64,000 nucleotides of DNA from Locusta migratoria (Eukaryota; Arthropoda; Insecta; Orthoptera; Acrididae), in assembly GCA_026315105.1 (NCBI GenBank), contig CM048744.1, positions 658,753,676-658,817,675 of the forward strand, in the 5' to 3' direction. Position numbers and translations under genes: made by a program. Each line of letters starts with the position of its first letter. Positions within the stretch are counted from its first letter, which is position 1. Shown one piece after another: positions 62,201-62,498 of this stretch. The notes under the pieces are model-generated. The model worked only from the letters and a program-made list of their open reading frames with translations, was not told the origin of the DNA and did no database searches.

Positions 62201-62498
62201 AGCAATTTAATCCTTGCATACTAACAGTAAATTACTGCTGCAGTTTTCTGAACCTCATTATTCACTATACATAAGTCTACTGAATATTTTTTACTCTCTC
62301 TCTCTCCAGGCTGACAACACCTATGCAACAATCCGACAGCCAACTCGGCAAGCGTCCCCGAGTGCATCACAGCCACTATCGAGCCATCATACCTCAGCTG
62401 GGGAACTAGCTGATTATGCCACTTTGTCTGGTGGCGGCATAGAAGCTGCGCTTGGTGGGAATAGTGCTCATGGGTCTCTGAGAGGAATGCCACAGCAG
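1452..62498 (+). CDS. Long cadherin, cadherin-23/Cad87A-like (partial gene, 15 exons)
   Basis: This single-pass adhesion receptor gene is open at both ends. Fifteen exons splice in one frame (phase 1 on entry, phase 0 on exit) through GT-AG introns of 85 nt to 11.9 kb. Domain order is: end of repeat ECm6, then ECm5 to ECm1, a MAD domain of about 100 residues, a transmembrane helix, and a cytoplasmic tail with a Lys-rich juxtamembrane stretch, an NPLW motif and a K-L-K-L-Y-E-E-Q helix. Calcium motifs (PEN, LDRE, DxD, DxNDN) are visible in most repeats. The MAD pattern (LSNIT, then a paired V-D, then H-V-D-x-N-G, then H-V-V-D) matches my memory of the membrane-adjacent domain of vertebrate cadherin-23, so I favour the CDH23/Cad87A type. 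Cad99C (PCDH15-like) is the alternative. The protein should act at the plasma membrane in calcium-dependent adhesion, probably in microvillar or sensory epithelia; that role is inferred from the family. The first and last exons lie outside the window. Confidence 0.85.
1610..2493. other. Intron with a possible Penelope-type terminal repeat
   Basis: Mostly featureless. At about 2100-2215 a TG-rich stretch followed by GATGAAGGCCGAAAGCTTTC resembles the terminal repeats of the Penelope-like elements elsewhere in the window (compare 39868-39970). Confidence 0.4.
2625..3120 (+). pseudogene. Mariner transposase remnant
   Basis: It begins with T-V-D-E-T-E-I-H-Y, the first catalytic Asp region, continues through stops and a frameshift, and then reads openly from 2832. 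H-D-N-A-P-A-H is the second Asp; S-P-D-L-A-P-L-D-Y-Y carries the third. The 34 residues between the second and third Asp define the D,D34D mariner signature. The N-terminal DNA-binding half is missing and the frame is broken, so it cannot encode a working transposase. Confidence 0.8.
3208..5632. mobile_element. hAT-like non-autonomous element, copy 1 (nested in mariner)
   Basis: The element starts TAGGAATGGGTCGAAC and ends GGACACAACCCTA, an imperfect inverted pair of TAGGG type. It is flanked by an exact 8-bp direct repeat, GTTTTTAT, at 3200-3207 and 5633-5640. Eight-bp duplications and this terminal motif fit the hAT superfamily. No hAT transposase is readable. Copy 2 lies at 50506-52658 and is collinear. 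A minus-strand fragment of pogo-type transposase (about 4650-4859) lies inside. Confidence 0.7.
4650..4859 (-). pseudogene. pogo/Tigger-type DDE transposase fragment inside hAT-like copy 1
   Basis: About 69 codons read Q-Q-P-L-D-I-C-F-N-K-S-F-K followed by L-T-P-A-D-R-V-N-R. This corresponds to the segment around the third catalytic Asp of Tigger/pogo transposases; compare L-Q-P-L-D-V-C-I-N-R-P-F-K in the transposase at 55329-56552. Only this C-terminal piece is present. It cannot serve its host element, whose ends are hAT-like. Confidence 0.65.
5670..5949. other. Intron, no feature recognised
   Basis: Short AT-rich segment between the right mariner end and cadherin exon 2. The pyrimidine content rises only weakly before the acceptor. 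Confidence 0.6.
5950..6222 (+). CDS. Cadherin exon 2: most of repeat ECm5
   Basis: The acceptor TTTCAAACAG lies before 5950 and the donor is CCA|GTGAGT; both ends are phase 0. The exon encodes nearly a whole cadherin repeat: E-V-P-E-N, A-K-D-G-D-E-G, D-T-G-E-I, L-L-D-R-E-T and A-S-D-S-A-P, so the calcium-binding set is complete. The ATG at 5968 lies inside the exon and is not a start codon. The exon is visibly richer in G+C at third codon positions than the other exons. Confidence 0.92.
6328..6452. repeat. Near-perfect palindrome (foldback), arms of about 60 nt
   Basis: The sequence is self-complementary around 6390/6391, with essentially no loop. The arm word CTAGTACAGTGCAGCC and its complement sit on either side of the centre. 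The right-arm sequence recurs in direct orientation at about 6797-6875, next to a tRNA-like unit. The palindrome therefore looks like two inverted copies of a SINE tail. Confidence 0.85.
6695..6880 (+). mobile_element. tRNA-headed SINE
   Basis: A tRNA-like head at about 6700-6771 contains an A-box-like word TGGCAGAGTGGTC and a B box GGTTCAAATCC, followed by a tail that repeats the foldback arm at 6391-6470. I call it a SINE and not a tRNA gene because the acceptor stem does not pair properly and the head is fused to a repeated tail. A related unit lies on the minus strand at 17340-17640. Confidence 0.65.
6881..8779. other. Intron, no feature recognised
   Basis: AT-rich intron sequence with pyrimidine-rich patches near 6900-7240. 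The open frames in it (6973-7260, 7729-7989, 8248-8484) show no domain or compositional sign of coding. Confidence 0.55.
8780..10270 (+). mobile_element. Penelope-like retroelement fragment (RT and linker, decayed)
   Basis: The frames piece together a Penelope-type reverse transcriptase: I-Y-K-Q-I-Y-G-T-A-M-E, then M-A-P-Y-Y-A-Y-L-F-L-G, then a frame-shifted R-F-I-D-D. After it come the C-N-R-P-R-C-R-T-C cysteine motif and a broken GIY-YIG-type region ending near 9900, and then a C+T-rich tail. Several frameshifts and stops make it inactive. The 5' part of the RT is missing. Confidence 0.75.
10321..11478. mobile_element. Non-autonomous pogo/Tigger-type element
   Basis: The terminal inverted repeats are CCTATTTTATGCAAATATAG on the left and, read on the minus strand, CCATATTTATGCGAATATAG on the right, each next to TA. 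Inside the right end the word GCGGCCTATATTCGCA and a variant occur in tandem. There is no transposase frame. A segment at 10730-10803 recurs at 63436-63508, which suggests a further small repeat nested in it. The truncated element at 1-256 is of the same family. Confidence 0.75.
11479..11775. other. Intron end before cadherin exon 3
   Basis: T-rich sequence leading to the acceptor of exon 3. No other feature is seen. Confidence 0.6.
11776..11962 (+). CDS. Cadherin exon 3: ECm5-ECm4 linker and first half of ECm4
   Basis: The acceptor is AATTTCAG before 11776 and the donor is G|GTAAGC (phase 0 in, phase 1 out). The exon encodes the canonical linker L-D-E-N-D-N-P-P-V-F and then the start of the next repeat. 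The first strand of ECm4 has no PEN-type glutamate and instead carries a proline-rich segment, L-P-L-Q-P-P-P-P. The DxD loop D-P-D-E-G-I-N-G is present. It is followed by the conserved Y-K-I-I-S-G-N-E-G strand. Confidence 0.9.
12376..12563. repeat. Foldback (hairpin) element, arms of about 80 nt
   Basis: The left arm contains AATTGCATTAATTGGAACTT and GACCAGTTTTGGC; the right arm is its reverse complement (GCCAAAACTGGTC and AGTTCCAATTAATGCAA). The loop is only about 20-25 nt. It lies in the 849-nt intron between cadherin exons 3 and 4 and would form a stable stem in the transcript. Confidence 0.85.
12812..13032 (+). CDS. Cadherin exon 4: second half of ECm4 and start of ECm3
   Basis: The acceptor TTTGTTGCAG lies before 12812 and the donor is GAG|GTAATT (phase 1 in, phase 0 out). 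It encodes F-H-L-D-P-V-S-G-I-L-Y, then L-V-G-K-P-R where LDRE is expected, then E-A-R-D-G-D-G. The linker reads S-V-N-Q-N-K-P-E-F in place of DxNDNxPxF, so both acidic calcium ligands are missing. The exon ends on the E-V-P-E of the next repeat, whose Asn comes from exon 5. Confidence 0.9.
13118..13315 (+). CDS. Cadherin exon 5: core of repeat ECm3
   Basis: Only an 85-nt intron separates it from exon 4. The acceptor is TTGATTTGCAG and the donor GAA|GTACGT, both phase 0. The exon completes V-P-E-N and carries A-V-D-K-D-S-G-E-N-G, A-D-T-G-E-L and L-D-R-E-V-Q, so this repeat keeps its calcium motifs. One N-x-T sequon (N-N-I-T) is present. Confidence 0.92.
13496..13760. repeat. Possible Penelope-type terminal repeat
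   Basis: The pattern CAACCACTCACCGCAAACAG, then CTCCTCTTCTGGCAA, then GAAAGCTAGCTGAATG, with CA-rich interior, resembles the terminal repeats seen at 14187-14300 and 39704-39970. No coding sequence is attached. Confidence 0.4.
14187..14780 (-). mobile_element. Penelope-like terminal repeat and 3' region, minus strand
   Basis: It starts with a terminal repeat (ACAGTTTACAACTCACCGCA, and CAGCTATCGGCCATGGCCTT further in), followed by a purine-rich stretch that is the complement of the C+T tail of these elements. It ends near GGATCGGAGAATGTATTGTA. The same order is found at 25555-26100. No reverse transcriptase is left in this copy. Confidence 0.6.
14559..14606. repeat. (CA)n microsatellite
   Basis: An uninterrupted run of 24 AC dinucleotides inside the Penelope-like repeat. 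The Cys/Val repeat frames on its other strand are artefacts. Confidence 0.95.
14859..15053 (+). mobile_element. tRNA-derived SINE with intact target-site duplication
   Basis: The head has a B box GGTTCGAATCC and a tRNA-like fold. The tail contains AGTTTGTAAGTTTAGGGACT followed by GATGACC. It is flanked by an exact 12-bp direct repeat, CAAGAAAAGATA, at 14847-14858 and 15054-15065, direct evidence of retrotransposition. An older copy with the same tail lies at about 24905-25075. Confidence 0.85.
15300..16100 (-). pseudogene. Decayed non-LTR retrotransposon (RT fragment)
   Basis: Read on the minus strand, 15655-15695 gives V-F-L-D-F-S-K-A-F-G-R-V, the reverse transcriptase motif of Jockey/CR1-like LINEs (usually F-S-K-A-F-D). 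Weak similarity continues on both sides through many stops. About 140 bp around 15520-15665 recurs at 18040-18180 in the same orientation. Confidence 0.6.
16105..16248. repeat. Tandem duplication of a 72-bp unit
   Basis: Two adjacent copies (16105-16176 and 16177-16248) differ at only a few bases. Each contains AAAATATTGCTATCTAGAAA and CTTAATTGCACATTA. Confidence 0.9.
16330..16790 (+). mobile_element. 3' end of a non-LTR retrotransposon
   Basis: Broken frames give E-T-W-T-L and R-R-I-G-A-F-E-M, then R-I-G-R, near the end of a LINE ORF. The unit closes with GGAGAGCTTCATCAAACCA and a CAGACTAAAGACAACAACAA tail. A shorter relative is at 40420-40590. Confidence 0.6.
17340..17640 (-). mobile_element. 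Two tandem tRNA-like SINE heads
   Basis: On the minus strand two tRNA-like units follow one another. The first has an A-box-like TGGCCCAATGG and the B box GGTTCAAACCC. The second has TGGCACAGTGG and TGTTCAAATCCC, then a CACAAATTTTC tail as in the SINE at 6695-6880. A dimeric SINE is the simplest reading. Confidence 0.55.
17641..18508. other. Intron with old repeat fragments
   Basis: Contains a possible Penelope-type terminal repeat (about 17660-17800) and, at 18040-18180, the second copy of the LINE segment described at 15300-16100. Nothing else is recognised. Confidence 0.4.
18509..19411. mobile_element. Foldback element with tRNA-like arms of about 280 nt
   Basis: The left arm (18509-18790) and right arm (19145-19411) are inverted copies. 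The outer ends read GGACCACATGGGTATCGGA and its near complement. Each arm has a tRNA-like head: TAGCTCAGGTGATAG with GGTACGAATCC on the plus strand, TAGCTCAGGTGGTAG with a weaker B box on the minus strand. The loop is about 350 nt. It is either one inverted-repeat element or two SINEs inserted head to head. Confidence 0.75.
19412..20192. other. Intron end before cadherin exon 6
   Basis: AT-rich, with no recognisable repeat or coding sequence apart from the acceptor tract. Confidence 0.6.
20193..20364 (+). CDS. Cadherin exon 6: end of ECm3 and start of ECm2
   Basis: The acceptor TTTCGATTTCCAG lies before 20193 and the donor is ATTG|GTATGT (phase 0 in, phase 1 out). It encodes V-A-K-D-H-G-S-P, a near-canonical linker D-T-D-D-N-K-P-E-F (Asp for Asn), and the first strand of ECm2 with R-V-V-E-N-T-P. 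Confidence 0.92.
20461..20663 (+). CDS. Cadherin exon 7: core of repeat ECm2
   Basis: It follows a 96-nt intron. The acceptor is TGTGTTACAG and the donor CAG|GTAAGA (phase 1 in, phase 0 out). It encodes A-I-D-R-D-E-G, I-S-G-N-E-E-G-G-F-Y-I-D, F-D-R-E-K-E and A-T-N-D-P-D. All expected calcium residues of this part of the repeat are present. Confidence 0.93.
20735..21110 (+). mobile_element. Penelope-like element, 3' end only
   Basis: It starts with a remnant of the C-terminal word found in other copies (C-G-D-G-N-L-P at 20745, compare E-L-R-R-W-E-L at 22650). It continues with the C+T-rich stretch and ends in a TTGCGAAAGATTGAATTTTC terminal repeat. The frame running on from cadherin exon 7 into this piece is intronic. 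Confidence 0.6.
21461..23134 (+). mobile_element. Penelope-like element with inverted termini
   Basis: The ends are inverted: ATTGGCTGGCCAGT near 21480 and ACTGGCCAGCCAAT near 23102, within arms of about 33 nt. Inside, broken frames give a Penelope RT C-terminus (F-I-D-N-I-F near 21660), C-N-Q-P-C-F-K-T-C, and a GIY-YIG-like F-Y-V-G-M-T-T-N with W-M-N-D-H. Stops and frameshifts inactivate it. The same terminal sequence forms a small palindrome at 43064-43209. Confidence 0.75.
22785..22834. repeat. (TG)n microsatellite
   Basis: Twenty-five TG dinucleotides without interruption, within the 3' part of the Penelope-like copy. Confidence 0.95.
23224..23308. repeat. Short hairpin, arms of about 27 nt
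   Basis: TTAAAAATGCAACCAGCT on the left pairs with AGCTGGTTGCATTTTTAA on the right across a 29-nt CAA-rich loop. Confidence 0.85.
23309..24725. other. Intron, no feature recognised
   Basis: AT-rich, with a G run at 23357-23369. The frames at 23239-23463 and 23810-24040 show no coding character. Confidence 0.55.
24726..24840 (+). CDS. Cadherin exon 8: end of ECm2 and ECm2-ECm1 linker
   Basis: The acceptor is TTTTACAG before 24726 and the donor is GCAG|GTGAGT (phase 0 in, phase 1 out). The exon encodes the last strand Q-V-Q-I-T-V-L-D-V-N-D-N-A-P-H-F, a fully canonical cadherin linker. It then begins the membrane-proximal repeat with L-H-N-D-Y-Y-A. Confidence 0.92.
24905..25075 (+). mobile_element. 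Old tRNA-derived SINE copy
   Basis: It has a degenerate B box (GGTTTGAGTTC) and the tail AAGTAGTTTGTAAGCCTAGT then GACTGATG, the same tail as the SINE at 14859-15053. No target duplication is recognised. Confidence 0.55.
25555..26360 (-). mobile_element. Penelope-like element, 3' part, minus strand
   Basis: The terminal repeat (ACAGTTTACAACTCATTGG) is followed by a purine-rich stretch and GGATGATTTCAAGATCGGAG, as at 14187. At 26200-26340 the minus strand encodes a GIY-YIG-type scrap, A-D-L-Y-I-G-M-T-S-N-Q-Q. A 52-nt T run splits it. It faces the plus-strand copy that starts at about 26530. Confidence 0.65.
26145..26196. repeat. Poly(T) run of 52 nt
   Basis: Uninterrupted T run, probably the tail of a minus-strand retroposon insertion or slippage expansion within the Penelope-like copy. 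Confidence 0.95.
26530..27510 (+). mobile_element. Penelope-like element, C-terminal part, plus strand
   Basis: Broken frames read H-A-T-Y-L-D-V-N-L-H-L-T-D-G, then Q-Y-L-H-F-G, then S-R-K-N-G-H-H-Q-I, and end with a C+T-rich tail. This is the segment after the RT active site plus part of the endonuclease region. The RT core is absent. Confidence 0.7.
27759..27986 (-). repeat. 3' LTR (inner edge truncated)
   Basis: It matches the LTR at 30343-30585 from TGAAGAAAAC through CACGTCAGCTGTCTAGACGA to GAATGGCC. The last 15-20 bp of the inner edge are missing because the deletion that removed the rest of the integrase ends inside the LTR. Confidence 0.85.
27987..28415 (-). pseudogene. Gypsy integrase, N-terminal half
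   Basis: A zinc-binding region (H-R-D-H-W-G-V, and C-S-S-C-A) and the first catalytic Asp in L-H-V-D-F-A-G-P-F are readable, with the second in V-I-D-A-Y-S-N-F. The frame ends after I-E-G-L-P and runs into LTR sequence, so the third catalytic residue is lost. Confidence 0.82.
28416..29033 (-). pseudogene. Gypsy RNase H and connection domain fragment
   Basis: It begins A-A-D-A-S-Q-H-G-V-G-A-V-L, the first RNase H Asp, followed by F-A-S-K-T-L-T and Y-S-R-V-D-K-E-A-L, and T-D-H-H-P-L, all diagnostic of Gypsy RNase H. The domain ends H-H-A-N-A-D-P-L-S-R-L. The segment before it, the reverse transcriptase, is gone. Confidence 0.85.
29113..29682 (-). pseudogene. Gypsy zinc-knuckle and protease region
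   Basis: Two cysteine knuckles are visible (C-L-S-C-G-A-S-H and C-N-R-C-G-N-F-G-H). After a frame change comes L-Q-V-D-T-G-T-T-T-S-L-L, the aspartic protease active site. The sequence stops before any RT motif; RNase H follows directly at 29033. Confidence 0.78.
29667..30299 (-). pseudogene. Gypsy gag (capsid) fragment
   Basis: About 200 codons start at an ATG a short way inside the 5' LTR. The frame has the typical opening of insect Gypsy gag, F-P-P-F-D-D-N-A-E-D-W-S, and later F-D-R-L-R-K-Q-P-G-Q-S-Y-R-A-W, the retrotransposon gag-family core. After about residue 150 the frame shifts into the zinc-knuckle segment. Confidence 0.8.
30343..30585 (-). repeat. 5' LTR, 243 bp
   Basis: A complete LTR bounded by TG and CA. 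Read on the minus strand, the sequence just inside it is GTGGCGACGAGGTTTATGG, a plausible primer-binding site of the kind seen in Gypsy elements. The two LTRs differ at many positions, so the insertion is not recent. Confidence 0.85.
30586..31768. other. Intron with a (CA)n microsatellite
   Basis: AT-rich sequence without coding signals. A 47-nt CA run sits at 31021-31067. The tract before the exon 9 acceptor is TTCTACTTCTCTTTCATAG. Confidence 0.6.
31021..31067. repeat. (CA)n microsatellite
   Basis: Uninterrupted AC dinucleotides. Confidence 0.95.
31769..32058 (+). CDS. Cadherin exon 9: membrane-proximal repeat ECm1
   Basis: The acceptor is CTTTCATAG before 31769 and the donor is CAT|GTAAGT (phase 1 in, phase 0 out). 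It carries the DxD loop A-T-D-P-D-L-G-D-N-G but no PEN and no LDRE motif, as expected for a last repeat that passes to a MAD domain without a calcium linker. A Ser/Gly-rich insertion (K-S-S-G-S) precedes the F-N-I-S strand. Three N-x-S/T sequons are visible. Confidence 0.9.
32190..32560 (-). mobile_element. Possible Tc1-like transposon fragment
   Basis: On the minus strand the words GGTAATTGGAGCTAGGCCCA, then GGCATTACCTCTCAC, then CAGTGGCTGACAG resemble the 5' end of Tc1-like elements known from insects. The frame is closed and no catalytic motif remains. The assignment comes from memory of similar repeats. Confidence 0.4.
32561..33800. other. Intron, no feature recognised
   Basis: AT-rich, with no repeat pair found within the window and no open frame of coding character. 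Confidence 0.5.
33800..34200 (+). pseudogene. Penelope-like reverse transcriptase fragment
   Basis: One open frame of about 130 codons reads R-P-I-V-N-Y-R-G-S-P, then I-S-K-F, then V-P-L-D-I-K-N-L-Y-T-N-V-P-V, the region of the first RT catalytic Asp in Penelope-like elements. It is a different family from the other Penelope pieces here and has stayed open throughout. It ends at a stop followed by AATGCGTTATTGGATAATAA. Confidence 0.7.
34744..34919 (+). CDS. Cadherin exon 10: first half of membrane-adjacent (MAD) domain
   Basis: The acceptor is AATCTTTTCAG before 34744 and the donor is GACTG|GTATGA, leaving in phase 2. It encodes V-W-I-F-E-P, a strand L-I-R-V-I-L, an acidic helix ending L-S-N-I-T, the strand V-V-V-D-D-I, and H-V-D-S-N-G. 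This order fits the ferredoxin-like fold known between the last EC repeat and the membrane in CDH23 and PCDH15. Confidence 0.88.
35038..35068. repeat. (TTA)n microsatellite in the 244-nt intron
   Basis: Ten or so TTA units between cadherin exons 10 and 11. Confidence 0.9.
35164..35299 (+). CDS. Cadherin exon 11: second half of MAD domain
   Basis: The acceptor TTTGTTACAG lies before 35164; its first base completes a Trp codon. The donor is GTG|GTAAGG. It encodes D-M-Y-M-H-V-V-D, a helix V-L-K-V-I-D, and the final strand G-I-S-I-Q-N-V-V. The H-V-V-D strand and the helix after it are the clearest match to the cadherin-23 family as I recall it. Confidence 0.88.
35680..36090 (+). mobile_element. 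Penelope-like element, 3' tail
   Basis: A C+T-rich stretch with a G run (35760-35776) is followed by a terminal repeat ending TGGCTGAAAGCTGAAGTTAT. There is no coding part. Confidence 0.5.
36254..37596. mobile_element. Non-autonomous pogo/Tigger-type element, second family
   Basis: Its ends are CCATATATTCCCACAGATAA on the left and, on the minus strand, CCGTATATTTCCGCAGATAA on the right, each next to TA. The word GATAAGACGA recurs in tandem just inside the right end, and a variant is inside the left end. No transposase frame is found in the 1.3 kb interior. Confidence 0.78.
37640..38300. repeat. Three degenerate tandem units
   Basis: Units near 37671, 37820 and 38215 each contain a form of ACTGGACCGATTTCAACCAA and/or CACATAGTTCAGAAGATATA with ACATAAACA. 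A further relative of the first word is at about 38755. The units are diverged and their origin is unknown. Confidence 0.55.
38301..39482. other. Intron, no feature recognised
   Basis: AT-rich, ending in a T-rich acceptor tract before the transmembrane exon. Confidence 0.55.
39483..39607 (+). CDS. Cadherin exon 12: transmembrane helix
   Basis: The acceptor is TTTTTGTTGCAG before 39483 and the donor is CATTG|GTATGT (phase 2 out). After a short acidic juxtamembrane stretch (Q-E-E-A-F-D-P) it encodes about 24 hydrophobic residues, beginning A-L-A-A-L-I-A-L-I-I-V-L-F. The helix ends in three consecutive cysteines and then L-R-H-W. The Cys triplet at the cytoplasmic face is a plausible palmitoylation site. 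Confidence 0.92.
39704..39970. repeat. Foldback made of two inverted Penelope-type terminal repeats
   Basis: Arms 39704-39802 and 39868-39970 are reverse complements (CAGCTATCGGCCACAGCCTT on the left; AGGCTGTGG-like AAGCCGTGGCCGATAGCTG on the right). The loop is about 65 nt. The arm is the terminal repeat seen at 14187 and 25555. It lies in the 494-nt intron right after the transmembrane exon. Confidence 0.85.
40102..40203 (+). CDS. Cadherin exon 13: juxtamembrane cytoplasmic segment
   Basis: The acceptor is TTTTCTCTTAG before 40102 and the donor is GAACA|GTAAGT; it enters and leaves in phase 2. It encodes V-P-T-D-L-K-K-K-E-A, a second Lys pair, and T-E-N-P-L-W-I-E. The basic stretch directly after the membrane obeys the positive-inside rule. 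The NPLW motif recalls the N-P-V-W of vertebrate cadherin-23 tails. Confidence 0.9.
40420..40590 (+). mobile_element. 3' end of a non-LTR retrotransposon
   Basis: It reads through broken frames to GGTGGAGAGCTGCATCAAAC and CGGACTGAAGACCATAACAA, the same ending as the LINE at 16330-16790. Confidence 0.6.
40850..42010 (-). mobile_element. Penelope-like element, C-terminal and 3' part, minus strand
   Basis: The minus strand encodes the endonuclease-region word T-T-N-Q-L-F-I-R-M-N-G-H-H-Q (41243-41440) and, towards 42000, remnants of the RT C-terminus. The purine-rich stretch at 40920-41160 is the complement of the C+T tail. Confidence 0.65.
42040..42480 (+). pseudogene. Non-LTR retrotransposon RT fragment
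   Basis: R-L-I-T-D-D-A-V-V-Y matches the F-A-D-D-A catalytic motif, with the Phe and Ala replaced. It is followed by L-G-V-L-I-D-S-N-L and A-R-L-K-F-I-G-R-I-L-W-K-C-S-P-G-T-K. Together these identify a Jockey/CR1-like LINE. One stop interrupts the frame. Confidence 0.7.
42490..43063. other. Intron, no feature recognised
   Basis: No repeat or coding signal is recognised apart from a T run at 42860. Confidence 0.5.
43064..43209. repeat. Palindrome, arms of about 54 nt, with Penelope-copy termini
   Basis: The left arm contains AGAATGGCTGGCCAGTACTT; the right arm is almost its exact complement apart from two bases. The loop is about 38 nt. The arm matches the inverted termini of the Penelope-like copy at 21461-23134, so this looks like a deletion derivative consisting of termini only. 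Confidence 0.88.
43600..45240 (-). pseudogene. piggyBac-family transposase remnant
   Basis: The best segment, 44414-44758, reads S-N-H-E-D-T-S-A-I-W-A-T-D-G, then M-A-R-N-R-F-D-I-L-L-S-N-L-R-F-D, then I-F-A-K-F-V-E-N-C-Q and F-K-V-F-L-P-K-K-P-x-x-Y-G-I-K-I. These are core words of piggyBac transposases around the first catalytic Asp region. Weaker similarity continues on both sides, including a possible Cys-rich C-terminus near 43650, through several stops. The expected TTAA-flanked ends were not identified. Confidence 0.8.
45602..45718. repeat. Poly(A) run with (ATA)n
   Basis: An A run of 57 nt with one G afterwards, then AAT repeats to 45718. It may mark the tail of an old retroposon. The Phe/Tyr/Ile-repeat frames on its other strand are artefacts. 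Confidence 0.95.
45720..48740. other. Intron segment of unknown origin
   Basis: This 3-kb stretch has no partner within the window. Part of it (about 46900-47330) is richer in G+C and has overlapping open frames on both strands (46974-47270 plus, 46962-47147 minus) that resemble nothing I know. It could be an old transposable element. Confidence 0.4.
48740..49830 (+). mobile_element. Penelope-like element, C-terminal and 3' part
   Basis: Frames give C-N-x-C-A-A-F-Y-F-G-I-T-S near 49040, a GIY-YIG-like region, and K-D-H-H-Q-T-V at 49095. After them come the C+T-rich tail (49320-49620) and a terminal repeat near 49750-49830. Confidence 0.65.
50214..50262. repeat. A-rich run (49 nt, one T) just upstream of exon 14
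   Basis: The run ends 28 nt before the exon 14 acceptor. Only TGATATGCTATTTGTCGCTC and ATTTGCAG separate it from the exon, so the polypyrimidine tract is short. Confidence 0.95.
50291..50405 (+). CDS. Cadherin exon 14: cytoplasmic tail
   Basis: The acceptor is CTCATTTGCAG before 50291, with a long A run just upstream at 50214-50262. The donor is CAG|GTAAGT (phase 2 in, phase 0 out). It encodes K-L-K-L-Y-E-E-Q-E-L-T-M-Q-V-F, probably a conserved short helix, and then a Gly/Asp/Gln-rich flexible stretch. Confidence 0.9.
50506..52658. mobile_element. hAT-like non-autonomous element, copy 2
   Basis: It starts TAGGTATGGGTCGAAC and ends GGACACAACCCTA, as in copy 1. The flanks are ATAAAAAC at 50498-50505 and ATAAAAAT at 52659-52666, an 8-bp duplication with one change. 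It is collinear with 3208-5632 along its length and shares internal words such as GTAGCGTCAGGCATATTGAC. It is about 270 bp shorter and carries the same pogo-type fragment. Confidence 0.72.
51907..52098 (-). pseudogene. pogo/Tigger-type transposase fragment inside hAT-like copy 2
   Basis: It reads Q-Q-P-L-D-V-C-F-N-K-S-F-K and L-T-P-T-G-R-V-K-H, homologous to the fragment in copy 1 at 4650-4859 and to the third-Asp region of the intact transposase at 55329-56552. It keeps its frame for about 60 codons. Confidence 0.65.
52667..53254. other. Intron, no feature recognised
   Basis: AT-rich, with no coding signal. Confidence 0.5.
53255..53700 (-). mobile_element. Non-LTR retrotransposon 3' region, minus strand (probable)
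   Basis: The order ACATCTACATACATACTCCA, GGTGGAGGGTAC, ACAATATGTAGGTTGG, CAATCTGGTAGGGATTCCA and AGCAATACTACTATAGG resembles a LINE-derived repeat that is frequent in insect genomes. It contains no RT motif. The call comes from remembered similarity. Confidence 0.5.
54846..56757 (-). mobile_element. pogo/Tigger-type DNA transposon, nearly complete
   Basis: Perfect terminal repeats CCGTATATACTCGAATAATC lie at both ends, flanked by TA. Each end carries a second, inner AATAATCYGTGCACCCC. The element is 1.9 kb long and holds one transposase gene on the minus strand. It sits inside the reverse transcriptase frame of the LINE at 53830-57574. Confidence 0.92.
55329..56552 (-). pseudogene. pogo/Tigger transposase, two nonsense codons
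   Basis: About 400 codons from ATG at 56552. The N-terminal part holds a helix-turn-helix region (K-E-K-L-K-I-I-E-E-A-E, and G-R-K-Y-D-M-R) and a CENP-B-like second DNA-binding domain (G-W-L-S-R-F-F-N-R-N). The catalytic core follows: N-A-D-Q-T-P-I-Y-F with the first Asp, L-I-L-D-S-F-R-R-H with the second, and L-Q-P-L-D-V-C-I-N with the third. In-frame TGA codons lie at 56418-56420 and 56142-56144, and the frame is otherwise open. The length is close to a full family member. The protein would cut and paste DNA bearing the terminal repeats. Confidence 0.88.
57575..57954. other. GC-rich segment of unknown nature
   Basis: Bases 57690-57950 are much richer in G+C and CpG than the surrounding intron, with words such as GAGCCGGCCGTGCCGG. 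Open frames run on both strands without domain similarity. It ends exactly where the large inverted repeat starts, so it may be the outer end of that structure or of another transposon. Confidence 0.45.
59825..60106 (-). pseudogene. Possible transposase scrap in the right arm
   Basis: The minus-strand frame has V-L-S-N-K-E-S-P-S-T-V-S-R-R. The plus strand of the left arm has the matching V-A-S-N-K-G-S-S-P-T-V-S-G-R near 59330. This vaguely recalls the late part of piggyBac transposases. The frame is short and the resemblance weak. Confidence 0.25.
60244..60448. mobile_element. Hairpin MITE nested in the right arm
   Basis: Arms of about 55 nt (ACTTGTAGAAATTTTCAGCA on the left, its complement on the right) enclose a loop with GACCACTGGGTGGTC. 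The left arm of the large palindrome lacks it, so it inserted after the palindrome formed. Confidence 0.85.
61530..61808 (+). mobile_element. tRNA-containing repeat
   Basis: It begins TATCATTCTGGAATC and ends TGCAGAGTGAAAATATTCTA, with a tRNA-like head between (TACCTCAGTCAGTAGAG as A box; GCATTCGAATCTC as B box) and the tail TTTAATCTGCCAGGAAGTTT. I remember this arrangement as a common insect repeat. It is not a tRNA gene because flanking repeat sequence continues on both sides. Confidence 0.7.
61809..62309. other. Intron end before cadherin exon 15
   Basis: AT-rich, ending in a strong pyrimidine tract, TTTACTCTCTCTCTCTCCAG. Confidence 0.65.
62310..62498 (+). CDS. Cadherin exon 15: cytoplasmic tail with two YxxΦ motifs
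   Basis: The acceptor is CTCTCTCTCCAG before 62310 and the donor is CAGCAG|GTAAAA, both phase 0. The exon is Ser/Gly/Gln-rich and likely disordered. It contains two tyrosine motifs, N-T-Y-A-T-I and D-Y-A-T-L. It joins exon 14 in frame across an 11.9-kb intron. No stop codon is reached, so at least one more exon lies downstream. This is the least conserved and least certain of the fifteen exons. Confidence 0.78.
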
